The notes beneath the pieces are model-generated. The model made no database searches, was not told the DNA's origin, and was given only the letters and a program-made list of their open reading frames with translations. DNA of 64,000 nt from Tritrichomonas musculus. Taxonomy: Eukaryota > Parabasalia > Tritrichomonadida > Tritrichomonadidae. The DNA is taken from the NCBI GenBank assembly GCA_039105265.1, contig JAPFFF010000030.1, positions 1,178,001-1,242,000 of the forward strand. Direction: 5' to 3'. The position numbers were made by a program, and so were the translations under genes. Below are positions 1 through 10,438 of this stretch, one piece after another (positions within the stretch are counted from its first letter, which is position 1; each line of letters starts with the position of its first letter).

Positions 1-1461
1 GTGACGGGCGAAGTTCCGTTCAAAGAACTCAGCGGCATTTCGCCTTTTTCTCTTGGTATAAAAGTGATGTCAGGCTATCGTCCGAAGATTCCGGGAAACG
101 TTCCGGTGAAGATAGCAGGACTAATGAGACGCTGCTGGAGCCACAAAGCTGAAGAGCGGCCCACTTTTTCAGAGATATTCGACGAGCTTTCAAGCGACTT
201 GACGATGCTTGGCGGCAGCGTTGATGAAGACGAAATCCAAGATTACATTGAAATGCTTCACGATAAAGAGAAAGAGAAATCGAAAGACTTGGATTCTTCA
301 AACAACAAACTACATGAAGAATTATATAAACTTGACAAAAAGTGCCACCAGCTTAGGAGAGAATTCAGAGAAAAAGAGAGGAGCTACCAAAAAGAAATTC
401 AAAATTTGAAGAAAAAAGTGCAATTGTCACAGATGTCGCAAGACTTCTTTTCACGTGGTGTTGCCAGATTATTCGGCAACCAAAAAGAAAGAAACAACAT
501 CGAAGGCCTCGCCTACCTGAAGCAGTCGTCAGAAGCAGGAAACAGCGCGTCTTCGTTCATCTGCGGGCTTCTTCATGAGAATGGCGAATTTGCTGAAAAA
601 AGCTTTGAAAAATCTGTTTTTTATTATCAAAGATCATCATCACAGGGCAACACATACGGACTGACGCGTCTTGGCGCCTGTTACTATAACGGCTATGGTG
701 TTGAGCCAAACTATTCGAAAGCGATTGATTTCTACAAGAAGGGAACAGAGCAAGGCAACTCGTATTCAATGAATGGCATCGGACTCTGCTACAAGGAAGG
801 ACGCGGTGTTGATCAAAACTACGCCAAATCCCTCAATTACTTTGAAAAAGCTGCCAAGCTTGGCAATTCAAACGCAATCAACTGGATTGGCGTTTTTTAT
901 GAGCAAGGACTTGGTGTTCGGCAGAATTATTTGAAAGCATTTGAATGCTATGAAAAAGCAGCAAAACTTGGAAATTCCTTCGCTTTACGCAATCTTGGCT
1001 GCACTTATGAAGTTGGACGAGGAGTTGAACAGAATTATTCAAAGGCTTTTGAATATTTTGAAAAAGCTGCCAAGCTCGGTAATCCAAGCGCGATTAACTG
1101 GGTTGGCGCCTTTTATGAGCAAGGACACGGCGTTAAAAAGAATTATTCGAAAGCATTCGAGTATTATGAAAAGGCAGCGAAACTCGGAAACTCAAAGGCA
1201 ATTGATAGTCTTGGCTGTTTATATTACAACGGATGGGGAGTCAAACAAAGCTATTCAAAAGCTTTGGAGTGTTTTCAGAATTCCGCAGTTCTTGGGAATT
1301 CGGATGGATTGTTCCATGTTGGCCTCTGTTATGAAGAAGGACGAGGAGCCAAAAAGGATATTTCTAAAGCTGTTGATTATTATTCTAAAGCTGCCAAATT
1401 GGGATGTGATGAAGCAAAATTGAGTTTGAAGAGAGTTTTAAATATAAATGTAAAAACATAA
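1..1461 (+). CDS. TKL-type protein kinase with Sel1 repeats, 3' part (5' end outside window)
   Basis: The frame is open from the first base, so the gene is cut by the window edge and the true start and most of the kinase domain are missing. Residues 1-65 are the end of a kinase C-lobe; the RRCWSHKAEERPTF segment is the usual subdomain XI of trichomonad TKL-like kinases. Residues 86-145 are rich in K/E/L and look like a coiled coil. About eight Sel1-type repeats of 36 residues follow, each with a LG..Y..G.GV..NY.KA..Y..KAA pattern; such repeats form an alpha-solenoid that binds partner proteins. The product is therefore probably a cytoplasmic kinase with a protein-binding tail; the substrate is unknown. 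The gene at 55822 has the same domain order, and the C-lobe segments share a KVMSGYRP motif, so the two are paralogues. Confidence 0.9.
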   Translation: MTGEVPFKELSGISPFSLGIKVMSGYRPKIPGNVPVKIAGLMRRCWSHKAEERPTFSEIFDELSSDLTMLGGSVDEDEIQDYIEMLHDKEKEKSKDLDSSNNKLHEELYKLDKKCHQLRREFREKERSYQKEIQNLKKKVQLSQMSQDFFSRGVARLFGNQKERNNIEGLAYLKQSSEAGNSASSFICGLLHENGEFAEKSFEKSVFYYQRSSSQGNTYGLTRLGACYYNGYGVEPNYSKAIDFYKKGTEQGNSYSMNGIGLCYKEGRGVDQNYAKSLNYFEKAAKLGNSNAINWIGVFYEQGLGVRQNYLKAFECYEKAAKLGNSFALRNLGCTYEVGRGVEQNYSKAFEYFEKAAKLGNPSAINWVGAFYEQGHGVKKNYSKAFEYYEKAAKLGNSKAIDSLGCLYYNGWGVKQSYSKALECFQNSAVLGNSDGLFHVGLCYEEGRGAKKDISKAVDYYSKAAKLGCDEAKLSLKRVLNINVKT

Positions 1462-1663
1462 AATATGACCCAAATTATATCTTATGTTTTCATGCCAGTT
1501 TGAGGAGGAACTTTCTTGATATCAATTAAACGCATAATTACCAATGGAAGTAATAGGAAAAGGAATGACTATTTCTTCAAATGATAAGCATCTATTGAAT
1601 GTTTAACTTAATAAAATTCTTTTCATCTCTTAATCAAAATAGAAAGAATTTGCATTTTTCTTT

Positions 1664-1697
<34 letters not shown>

Positions 1698-1989
1698 TCG
1701 GTTTTGCCATTTTTTGATTCGATAAAAAAGCAGCCAGAGACAAACTTTATATTTGGTATTAGGTAAGGCAACAAAAAAATTAAATGAATAAACATGTAAT
1801 AACTGAGATAGCCAGGTAGATTAAAGGTTTACATTTTTAGTTATTAGTATGTTTTAGAATCAAACTTAAGCTTAAATAATATGCACATACTAAATTCATA
1901 AAAACATTTAATAAAAAGTTGATTTTCAAAATCATATCTTTTAACATAATTCAAATTCATATCTTTGAATGAAATTTTGATATAATGAT
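1462..1989. other. Intergenic A+T-rich stretch with a 30-nt poly-T tract
   Basis: No gene is visible between the Sel1-kinase stop codon and the first ankyrin module. The stretch holds an uninterrupted run of T at 1666-1695 and otherwise simple A+T-rich DNA. Confidence 0.6.
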
Positions 1990-1999
1990 AATTTATAAG

Positions 2000-3645
2000 A
2001 CAGCATTATATTTGGCAGTTGAAAAAGGAAACATTGAAATTGTGAAACTTTTATTAACAAATGACAAACTTGACATCAATCTTGGATCTATTTTCCTTAA
2101 TATTTTATAAAATTTAAAAACATATCTTTGAATCGAATTCAAAATCATATCTTTTAATGAAATTCAAAATTATATCTTTGAATGATATTCGAAATCATAT
2201 CTTTGAATGAAATTCAATATCATATCTTTGAGTATAATTCAAAATTATATCTTTTAACATAATTCAAAATTATATCTTTGAATGAAATTTTGATATAATG
2301 ATAATTTATAAGACAGCATTATATTTGGCAGTTGAAAAAGGAGACATTGAAATTGTCAAACTTTTATTAACGAATGACAAACTTGACATCAATCTTGGAT
2401 ATATTTTCCTTAATATTTTATAAAATTAAAAATTATATCTTTGAATCGAATTCAAAATCATATCTTTCAATTCTATTCTAAATCATATCTTTCAATGTCA
2501 TTCAAAATCATATATTTGAATGACATTCAAAATCATATTTTTCAATTTTATTCAAAATCTTATCTTTGAATGAAATTCAAAATAATATTTATGAGTGAAA
2601 TTTAAAATAATATCTTTGAATCAAATTCAAAATCATATCTTTGAATATAATTCAAAATCATATCTTTCAATACTATTCAAAATCATATCTTTGAATGCAA
2701 TTCAAAATCATATCTTTGAATGTAATTCAAAATCATATCATTGAATATGATTCAAAATCACATCTTTCAATATAATTCAAAATCATATCTTTGAATCCAA
2801 TTTAAAATAGCATTTTTAAATGGAATTTAAAAATATACTTTTGAATGCAATTCAAAATCATATCTTTGAATCGAATTCAAAATCATATCTTTGAATCAAA
2901 TTCAAAATCGTATCTTTGAATCGAATTCAAAATCGTATCTTTGAATCGAATTCAAAATCGTATCTTTGAATGAAATTCAAAATCATATCTATGAATGAAA
3001 TTTTGATATAATGATAATTTATAAGACAGCATTATATTTGGCAGTTGAAAAAGAAAACATTGAAATTGTGAAACTTTTATTAACGAATGACAAACTTGAC
3101 ATCAATTTTGGATATATTTTCCTTAATATTTTATAAAATTAAAAATTATATCTTTGAATCAAATTCAAAATTATATCTTTTAATGAAATTCAAAAATATA
3201 TCATTGAATATAATTCAAAATCATATCTTTGAATCGAATTAAAAATCATATCATTCAATTCTATTCAAAATTATATCTTTGAATGAGATTTTGATATAAT
3301 GATAATTTATAAGACAGCATTATATTTGGCAGTTGAAAAAGAAAACATTGAAATTGTCAAACTTTTATTAACGAATGACAAACTTGACATCAATCTTCTT
3401 AATATTTTTCATAATTTTTTATAAAATTTAAATTAATATCTTTGAATAAAATTCAAAATTACTCAGGTGAAAATCAAATTGAACAAAAAACAGCATTGCA
3501 TCTTGCAGCTGAAATAGGAAATCTTGAAATAATAAAAATTTTGCTCAATAAGAAAGATATTGACATTAATATTGAAGATAGTCATGGGAAAAAACCAATC
3601 GACTATTCTGAAAATCATGAAATTAAACAATTACTTTCAAAGTGA
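2000..3645 (+). other. Ankyrin array 1: five ankyrin-coding modules split by spacers
   Basis: Modules start near 2000, 2313, 3026, 3314 and 3490. The first four are almost identical and each encodes about 29 residues beginning TALYLAVEK and ending LTNDKLDIN, a full ankyrin repeat. The last one is different: it encodes TALHLAAEIGN followed by KKPIDYSENHEIKQLLSK and a stop at 3643-3645, a natural ankyrin C-terminus. Between modules the frame is closed by stops and filled with a 25-bp minisatellite. No N-terminal part is seen upstream; the Sel1-kinase gene lies there instead. Every spacer falls between the DIN end and the TAL start. The array is either a decaying ankyrin gene or a gene whose spacers are removed from RNA; the sequence alone does not decide. 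Confidence 0.7.
2108..3440. repeat. 25-bp minisatellite, array 1 spacers
   Basis: The spacers consist of a degenerate 25-bp unit of the form AAAATCATATCTTTGAAT followed by about seven bases ending in ATTC. The TTTGAAT and ATTCAAA parts of neighbouring units are inverted copies, so each junction can fold into a small hairpin. The longest runs are about 2430-2990 and 3140-3290. As 25 is not a multiple of three, reading frames through the repeat rotate. Confidence 0.85.
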
Positions 3646-3822
3646 TTTTCCATTCATTTTAAAGTAGCAATTAATAAAAATTTAATTAATTAATTTTTCT
3701 TCATATATTTTGTTGCATCATAAACGCATTTTTCATCAGTTTTTTTATATAGATATTGATTTCCACTGTTAAATCAATTACTATATATGTGACAGGCTTT
3801 GCAAATCAACAAGATTATGTTC

Positions 3823-4312
3823 CTAAAAATAAAGTATATTTGAGGTTTCAATTGTATACGCCCTTTCTGAAGTTGTTAATGTAGAAAATGCACATCTTGA
3901 TCCAAAGTATCTGTTTCTTTTAATGGATCCTTTCAATATATTCTCAAACCCGGATGCAATTCCAATTATTGTAATTCTCTTTTGGACTTCAGTCCATTCA
4001 TCAGGAGCACGTGATTGCCTTTCGCATAAAATAATATCGGATAATGATCCTTGTGCCAAAAGTTCTGTTATAATTACCAACAAGATGCAAAACTGCTGGG
4101 TGGTTGATTCCTGCAGTAATGTTTACTTCGCGTGAAAGATAGAGTATTACATCTTGTTGCTTGTCTGTTGCTTCAGATTGTATAATTTTGGCTGCATAAG
4201 TTTTTTGTGTTTCTTTTTCTTTAACCAAATAAACTTCACCAAATACTCCTTTGCCTATTTGACGTATTTTTTGGTATTTGGTTAAGTCTGCATATTGACT
4301 TGGAGAAGACAT
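3823..4312 (-). pseudogene. Decayed TKL-type kinase fragment
   Basis: The minus strand starts with ATG at 4312 and encodes a kinase N-lobe: a glycine loop GKGVFGEVYLV and the lysine motif YAAKI. Near 4080 the frame shifts, and the next frame continues with VIITELLAQGSLSDI and then GIASGF, the hinge and helix E region. The catalytic HRD loop and DFG motif do not follow, and no full C-lobe is present, so this is a broken host kinase gene. A shorter copy of its lower end is found at 9178-9335. Identification as a kinase is firm; the subfamily is inferred from the hinge sequence. Confidence 0.8.
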
Positions 4313-4590
4313 TAATTAAATCAAATTTAAATTCAAATTATAATTTGAATGGATTGTTTTGATTGAAAAGATAACGCTCTTTCATTCAAAATAAAACACT
4401 CAAGAACTCCAGAGGCGTTGAGCATACCCTTTTGATGATAAGTTCAGCAAAATGTTCGTGTAGTTTAGTATAATTATCCCTTTCAAAACGATTGAAATTA
4501 ATGCATTGACAAATTATTCTCATTGATACAAAACTTGTCCATTAGAAGAAAGTATGCTGAACAAATCTAAATGATATCTACGATTGAACC

Positions 4591-4621
<31 letters not shown>

Positions 4622-5151
4622 GGTACAGAGTTCCTGGTTATTAATATCTGCATTTAGTTGAATGAAACTATAGTCATATTAAGAGTTTTAATGCTCAATA
4701 TAATATTTTGAAGGTCTTCTCACATAAAATTCTTGCTTTAATAAAATTATTTAATATATACATAATAAAGAAAATTGTATATTTAAAGAACTTCATAAAC
4801 TCTTTTTAATTGCTTTTAAAAAGTTTACAAATAATCATATGTAAACTATTGAAAAATAGTATTATTTAATCTATATATTTCTTAATTATTAGAGTTAAAA
4901 ATACATAATAATTTTAAATATAAACTAAATATATATTTATTAATTAATTTAAATGTTAATATATGTATAAAATGCATTTTTATGAATAAATAATTATATT
5001 TATATATTTATTGAATTGTTCACTTTTTGAGGGAGAAAAACTCAAAAAGTGAAAGCAATTCAGAGATTTACAAATTCCGCTTCTCACTTTTTGAGAGCTG
5101 AGTAATGCTATTTATACTCACAAAAATATATTAAATTCATATCTTGATAGA

Positions 5152-5195
<44 letters not shown>

Positions 5196-5361
5196 TATAT
5201 CATCTAAGTATGAATTTTATAAAATCTATAAAAATATAAAATGTTTTATTTAAACATTTGTCAACGAATTTCCTAAATGAATGCTTATTGAAAAAGAATT
5301 TTATAAAAAGGAACTTTTTGATTGCTTGAAATTGAGATAAAAAAATATTTTTATAAAAATC
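4313..5361. other. Intergenic A+T-rich stretch with poly-T, poly-A and an inverted repeat
   Basis: No gene is visible. A T tract lies at 4593-4621 and an A tract at 5160-5191. An inverted repeat at 5012-5062 pairs CACTTTTTGAG with CTCAAAAAGTG, with GAATTG/CAATTC outside it. A further ACTTTTTGA lies at about 5088. The motif AACTTTTTGA occurs again about 45 bp before the start at 5362. Confidence 0.6.
5012..5062. repeat. Inverted repeat built on CTCAAAAAGTG
   Basis: The left arm GAATTG..CACTTTTTGAG and the right arm CTCAAAAAGTG..CAATTC are reverse complements separated by about nine bases. The core is the same ACTTTTTGA word found before many genes here. It could be a paired binding site or a tiny mobile-element relic. 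Confidence 0.55.
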
Positions 5362-6525
5362 ATGAGTTTACAGGAACACTTGAACATAATGAAAGATATA
5401 CAAGAAAGCATTCACGATTTTCTTGAAGACAAAGCCCAATCAGATGAAAATTTTGTAATTCTCGAAGATAAATTCAAAAATTCAAAAATATGTGAAAACA
5501 AGTATGATTTTTTGTCATTATTACACTTAATTTCCAAAATTGTGAATAACTTCCATCGTATCCCCGATCTTTTCATCAAAATCGAAAGAATTTTACACTT
5601 TTTCAAAGAAGATATCAAAAAATATTTTTCAAATTCAGAAATATTCAATATTTTTAAGAGCAACAAAAGGATTCTTTTATTTCTCATTGAACAACAAATA
5701 ATTGTTATTGATGAATATATAGTTAAAAAAATAACAACGACAGAGAAATTCATAGAATTCAAATATCCACAGTATTTTCAGCCAGAAATTCAACCATTCA
5801 TCAATGAACAATGGTTTCCAAAGTATGATCCAGAACGGAAGGTAAATGGATGGGTTGAAGATCTAAAGAAAGAAATGCCGGAAAATTTTTATGAGAAGCG
5901 AAAGGAAGGCGAAAACGACAGCCAAATCTGTAGGTTGATTCGAAAGGACATGATTACCGATTTTGTTGCGTACGTTACTCGAAATAATGTTTCACTTGAC
6001 GCCAAAATTCAACCATCAATTTATGAAACAAATTCATTTTTACTAAAAAAACGGAAACCCCAAAACTGTAATGGATTTTCATTGATTGAATATGCTGTAT
6101 TTTTTGGATCAATTCAAATATTTAATTATTTGCGACATGAAGGTGCTAAATTGGAATCATCGTTGTGGCCTTTGTCCATTCATGGTCAAAATGCAGGAAT
6201 GATTCACTTTCTCGAAGACAATCATGTTGAATTAGAAGATAATTCATACAGTCAAGTTTTTCATGAATCAATCAAATGCCACCACAACGACATTGCAAAT
6301 TACTTCATAAACAACTTTTTACAAAATGATGTAGAAAATTCACAGGATACATTCAACCAAAGTCTCAAATATTATAATTTCGCATTTTTGAAGAATGAAT
6401 TCATTGGTGAATCTTCATTTTTCAGCTTGTGCAAGTACGATTATTGTAGAGCTGTTGATAATCTCTTGAAAGACAACACTATAGATGTAAACGAAAAAGA
6501 AATTTTCAATATTTTGCTAATATAA
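5362..6525 (+). CDS. DUF3447-type ankyrin protein, N-terminal part
   Basis: ATG-started frame of 387 residues. The order of segments (an N-terminal helical region, a central stretch with KRKEGENDSQICRLIRKD, then ETNSFL and ankyrin-like repeats with FSLIEYAVFFGS) is that of the large trichomonad DUF3447 ankyrin family, probably intracellular scaffold proteins of unknown partner. The protein ends with IDVNEKEI and then stops within a few residues, exactly where an ankyrin repeat ends. Downstream at 6674 the next ankyrin module begins, so the frame is probably only the first block of a longer gene running to 8976. AACTTTTTGA lies about 45 bp upstream. The family is recognised from sequence style, not from a search. 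Confidence 0.75.
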   Translation: MSLQEHLNIMKDIQESIHDFLEDKAQSDENFVILEDKFKNSKICENKYDFLSLLHLISKIVNNFHRIPDLFIKIERILHFFKEDIKKYFSNSEIFNIFKSNKRILLFLIEQQIIVIDEYIVKKITTTEKFIEFKYPQYFQPEIQPFINEQWFPKYDPERKVNGWVEDLKKEMPENFYEKRKEGENDSQICRLIRKDMITDFVAYVTRNNVSLDAKIQPSIYETNSFLLKKRKPQNCNGFSLIEYAVFFGSIQIFNYLRHEGAKLESSLWPLSIHGQNAGMIHFLEDNHVELEDNSYSQVFHESIKCHHNDIANYFINNFLQNDVENSQDTFNQSLKYYNFAFLKNEFIGESSFFSLCKYDYCRAVDNLLKDNTIDVNEKEIFNILLI

Positions 6526-6539
6526 TTTCATTCAATAAT

Positions 6540-8840
6540 TATTTAATTATATTGAAACCATATCTTTGAATCAAATTCAAAATCATATCTTTCAATGGAA
6601 TTAAAAATCATATCTTTGAATGAAATTATAGTCATATCTTTGAATGAAATTTTGATATAATGATAATTTATAAGACAGCATTATATTTGGCAGTTGAAAA
6701 AGAAAACATTGAAATTGTCAAGCTTTTATTAACGAACGACAAACTTGACATCAATCTTGGATCTATTTTCCTTAATATTTTATAAAATTGAAAAACATAT
6801 CTTTGAATAAAATTCAAAGTCATATCATTCAATGCTATTCAAAATCATATCTTTGAATTTCATTGAAAACCATATCTTTGAATATGATTTAAAATCATTT
6901 TTTTAATGAAATTCAAAATCATGTCGTTCAATACTATTCAAAATCTTATCTTTGAGTAAAATTGAAAACCATATCTTTAAATATAATTCAAAATCATATC
7001 TTTGAATCGAATTCAAAATCATGTCATTCAATTGTATTCAAAACCATAACTTTGAATGTAATTCAAAATCATATCTTTGAATGAAATTCAAAATTATATC
7101 TTTGAATGAAATTCAAAATCATATCTTTGAATCGAATTCAAAATTATGTCATTCAATTGTATTCAAATTCATACCTTTGAATGATGTTCAAAATCATATC
7201 TTTCAATATAATTCCATATCATATCTTTTAATGAAATTTTAATATAATAATAATTTATAAGTCGGCATTATATTTGGCAGTTGAAAAAGAAAACATTGAA
7301 ATTATAAAAGTTTTATTAACGAATGACAAACTTGACATCAATCTTGGATATATTTTCCTTAATATTTGATAGAATTGAAAATCATGTCTTTGAATCAAAT
7401 TCAAAATCATATCATTCAATACTATTCTAAATCATATCTTTGGATAAAATTCAAAATTATATTTTTGAATATAATTCAAAATCATAACATTCAATATTAT
7501 TCAAAATCATATCTTTTGAATGGAATTTAAAATCATATCTTTGAATGAAATTCAAAATCATATCTTTTAATTTCATTCAAAATTATGTCATTCAATACTA
7601 TTCAAAATCATATCTTTAAATATAATTTTAATATAAAAATATTTTATAAGACAGCATTATATTTGGCAGTTGAAGAAGGAAATATTGAAATTGTCAAACT
7701 TTTATTAACGAATGACAAACTTGACATCAATCTTGGATATATTTTCCTTAATATTTTATATAATTGAAAATCATGTCTTTGAATGAAATTCAAAATCATA
7801 TCTTTAAATGAAATTCAAAATCATATCTTTAAATGGAATTCAAAATCATATCTTTGAATCGAATTAAAAGTCATATCTTTGAATGACATTCAAAATCATA
7901 TCTTTCAATTGGATTCAAAATCATATTATTTAATAATATTCAAAATCATATCTTTGAATATGATTCAAAATTATATATTTGAATGGAATTCAAAATCATA
8001 TTATTTAATGATATTCAAAATCATATCTTTGAATATGATTCAAAATCATATCTTTGAATACAATTCAAAATCATATCTTTGAATCGAATTCAAATTAATA
8101 TCTTTCAATAGAATTCAAAATCATATCATTCAATGAAATTCAAAATCATATCTTTGAATGAAATTCAAATTCATACCTTTAAATGAAATTTTAATATAAT
8201 AATATTTTATAAGACGGTATTATATTTGGCAGTTGAAAAAGAAAATATTGAAATTGTCAAACTTTTATTAAACAATGAAAAACTTGATATCAATCTTGGA
8301 TATATTTTCCTTAATATTTGATAGAATTGAAAATCGTGTTTTTGAATATAATAGAAAATCATATCATTCAATACTATTCTAAATCATATCTTTGGATAAA
8401 ATTCAAAATCATATATTTGAATCGAATTCAGAATCATAGCATTCAATACTATTCAAAATCATTTCTTTGATAAAATTCAAAATCATATATTTGAATCGAA
8501 TTCAAAATCATTTCTTTCAATTTTATTCAAAATCATATCTTTGAATGAAATTAAAAATTAGATCTTTAAATCGAATTCAAAATAATATTTTTGAATGAAA
8601 TTCAAAATCATATTCTTGAATATAATTAAAAATCATATTTTTGAATAAAATTCAAGATTATTACTTTGAATGAAATTTAATATCATATTTTTGAATGAAA
8701 TTCAAGATCATATCTTTGAATAAAATTCAAGATCATATTTTTGAATGAAATTCAAGATCATATCTTTGAATGAAATTCAAGATCATATTTTTGAATTATA
8801 TTCAAAATCATATCTTTGAATGAAACTTTAATATAATAAT
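6540..8840. repeat. 25-bp minisatellite, array 2 spacers
   Basis: Same degenerate 25-bp unit as in array 1 (AAAATCATATCTTTGAAT plus a variable end in ATTC), filling the gaps between ankyrin modules of array 2. Runs lie at about 6550-6650, 6800-7240, 7380-7640, 7770-8190 and 8340-8830. Variation sits mainly in the two or three bases after GAAT and in G/C at the TTTGAAT position. Confidence 0.85.
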
Positions 8841-8976
8841 AATTTATAAGACAGCATTGCATCTTGCAGCTGAAATAGGAAATCTTGAAATAAAAAAAAT
8901 TTTGCTCAATAAGAAAGATATTGACATTAATATTGAAGATAGTCATGGGAAAAAACCAATCGACTATTCTGAGTGA
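6674..8976 (+). other. Ankyrin array 2: five ankyrin-coding modules split by spacers
   Basis: Modules begin near 6674, 7262, 7651, 8214 and 8851. The first four encode the TALYLAVEK..LTNDKLDIN repeat with few changes; the fifth encodes TALHLAAEIGN and KKPIDYS and then stops at 8974-8976, a shortened copy of the terminal module of array 1. A conserved leader ATAATTTATAAG stands before each module. Together with the frame at 5362 this gives a complete order: N-terminal block, four internal repeats, terminal repeat. The spacers contain stops in every frame, so without their removal only the first block would be translated. Confidence 0.7.
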
Positions 8977-8984
8977 TATTGAAT

Positions 8985-9335
8985 TAAACAATTACTTTCA
9001 AAATGATTTTCCATTCATTTTAAAGTAGCAATTAATAAAAATTTATTTAATTAATTTTTCTTCATATATTTTGTTTCATCATAAACACATTTTTCATCAG
9101 TTTTTATATATAGTAATTGATTTCCACAGTTAAATCAATTGCTATATATGTGACAGGCTTTGCAAATCAACAAGATTATGTTCCTAAAAATAAAGAATAT
9201 TTCAGGTTTCAAATGTTCAAGCCCTTTCTAAAGCTGTTATTGTAGAAAATACCCAGCTTGATCCAAAGCCACCTTTTATATTATTCAGAAAAAATATATA
9301 TTCTTTTAATGGATCCTTTTAATATATATTCAAAG
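8985..9335. repeat. Segmental duplicate of the array-1 3' flank, with a kinase relic
   Basis: From the end of the ankyrin terminal module on, this stretch matches the flank after array 1 (3640-3960), including the segments CAAATCAACAAGATTATG and TTCTTTTAATGGATCC. On the minus strand, 9335-9178 corresponds to the lower end of the kinase relic at 3823-4312, with extra changes. Similarity fades after about 9335. Confidence 0.75.
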
Positions 9336-10438
9336 CCTAATGTTTTTTTATTTTTTCTCATCCATTGTAGAAATTATTGTTCTTCTTTTAATTTTATGTA
9401 AAACCTTGATTGTTGTATAGATGAAAGTAATTCAACTTCATCAATAAATTATTTTCATTATTGTAAAGGCTTGATAGAATTATTAATTGATCATGAAAAT
9501 TGTATATTTTTGTTTTAGTAAGGCATAGTAATATGTATATAAAACCATAATAAGTTCGTTTTTCAAAAGATTCAACATCAATATCTTCATTATTAGACCT
9601 TTTTGTCAAAGAAATTTTTTTTGAGATAAAAAATGCTTTTTAGCGATAATGATCACTTTTTCAATAAAAAGAACTTTTTCACAAAAGCGCAAAGTAATTA
9701 GAATTATTGTTTAGAACCAATGTTATATGATTCTAGACAAGTATATAATATTTTTTAGCTATTATAAATTATAATAAACTGATAAAATTTATAAAGTTTA
9801 ATGTTTTTTGAATTTCAATTAAGCATCTTCATATGTTTGGTTGTTAAAATGTCTAATTGTACTTGAAAATGCATTTTAATATTCCTGTATCAACTGATAT
9901 ATTGAAATAGCCATCCATTTTTTAATTTAAACACCAAATTTTTAATGCTATTTATATTTTGGTATTGTTTTAAGTTTATAAAAATTGTATTCACTTATAT
10001 ATATTATATAATATAATAAATGTATTTAATATAATTTGAAAAATTATTATGTCTTTGATGCAAAGATATTATAAAAATAATATATTGTTTTTACAAAATC
10101 TTTATAAATTTAGTTTTATTCCATTACTATAAAACTTTTAATTTATAATTTTTATTAATTTATTTTTAACATGAATAAATTCTATATTAAAAGCAATAAA
10201 TAATGATTATATACAATAATATACTAAAATAATCAATGTTTATATTTTACTCAACTTTTGTTATTATTCAAAAAGTTCTATCTTTCTTTGAATTATAACT
10301 TAATTGAAATTAACTTTTTCAAAATATTTTTCGGAAAAATTAAATCAAAAAGAGTAATTTAAAATAAAAAAATGTAACTTTTTAAGAAAAAGTGAACAAA
10401 TATCTTCATAAAAAAAAATAAGAATAAAAAATAGAACA
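9336..10438. other. Intergenic A+T-rich stretch
   Basis: No convincing gene. A minus-strand frame at 9394-9609 lacks an ATG at its start and has no recognisable motif. The last 100 bases before 10439 hold AACTTTTT followed by AAAAAGTG and a TCATAAA. Confidence 0.5.

Noticed and set aside
7879-8082. 67-codon frame inside array 2
   Set aside because: It is a translation of the 25-bp minisatellite; the repeated words rotate through frames and do not form a domain.
2108-8840. 25-bp repeat as a CRISPR array
   Set aside because: There are no unique spacers between direct repeats of fixed length; the unit is a head-to-tail degenerate minisatellite and the genome is eukaryotic.
9394-9609. Minus-strand 71-codon frame as a gene
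   Set aside because: It lacks an ATG at its start, has no motif, and its composition is near that of random A+T-rich DNA.
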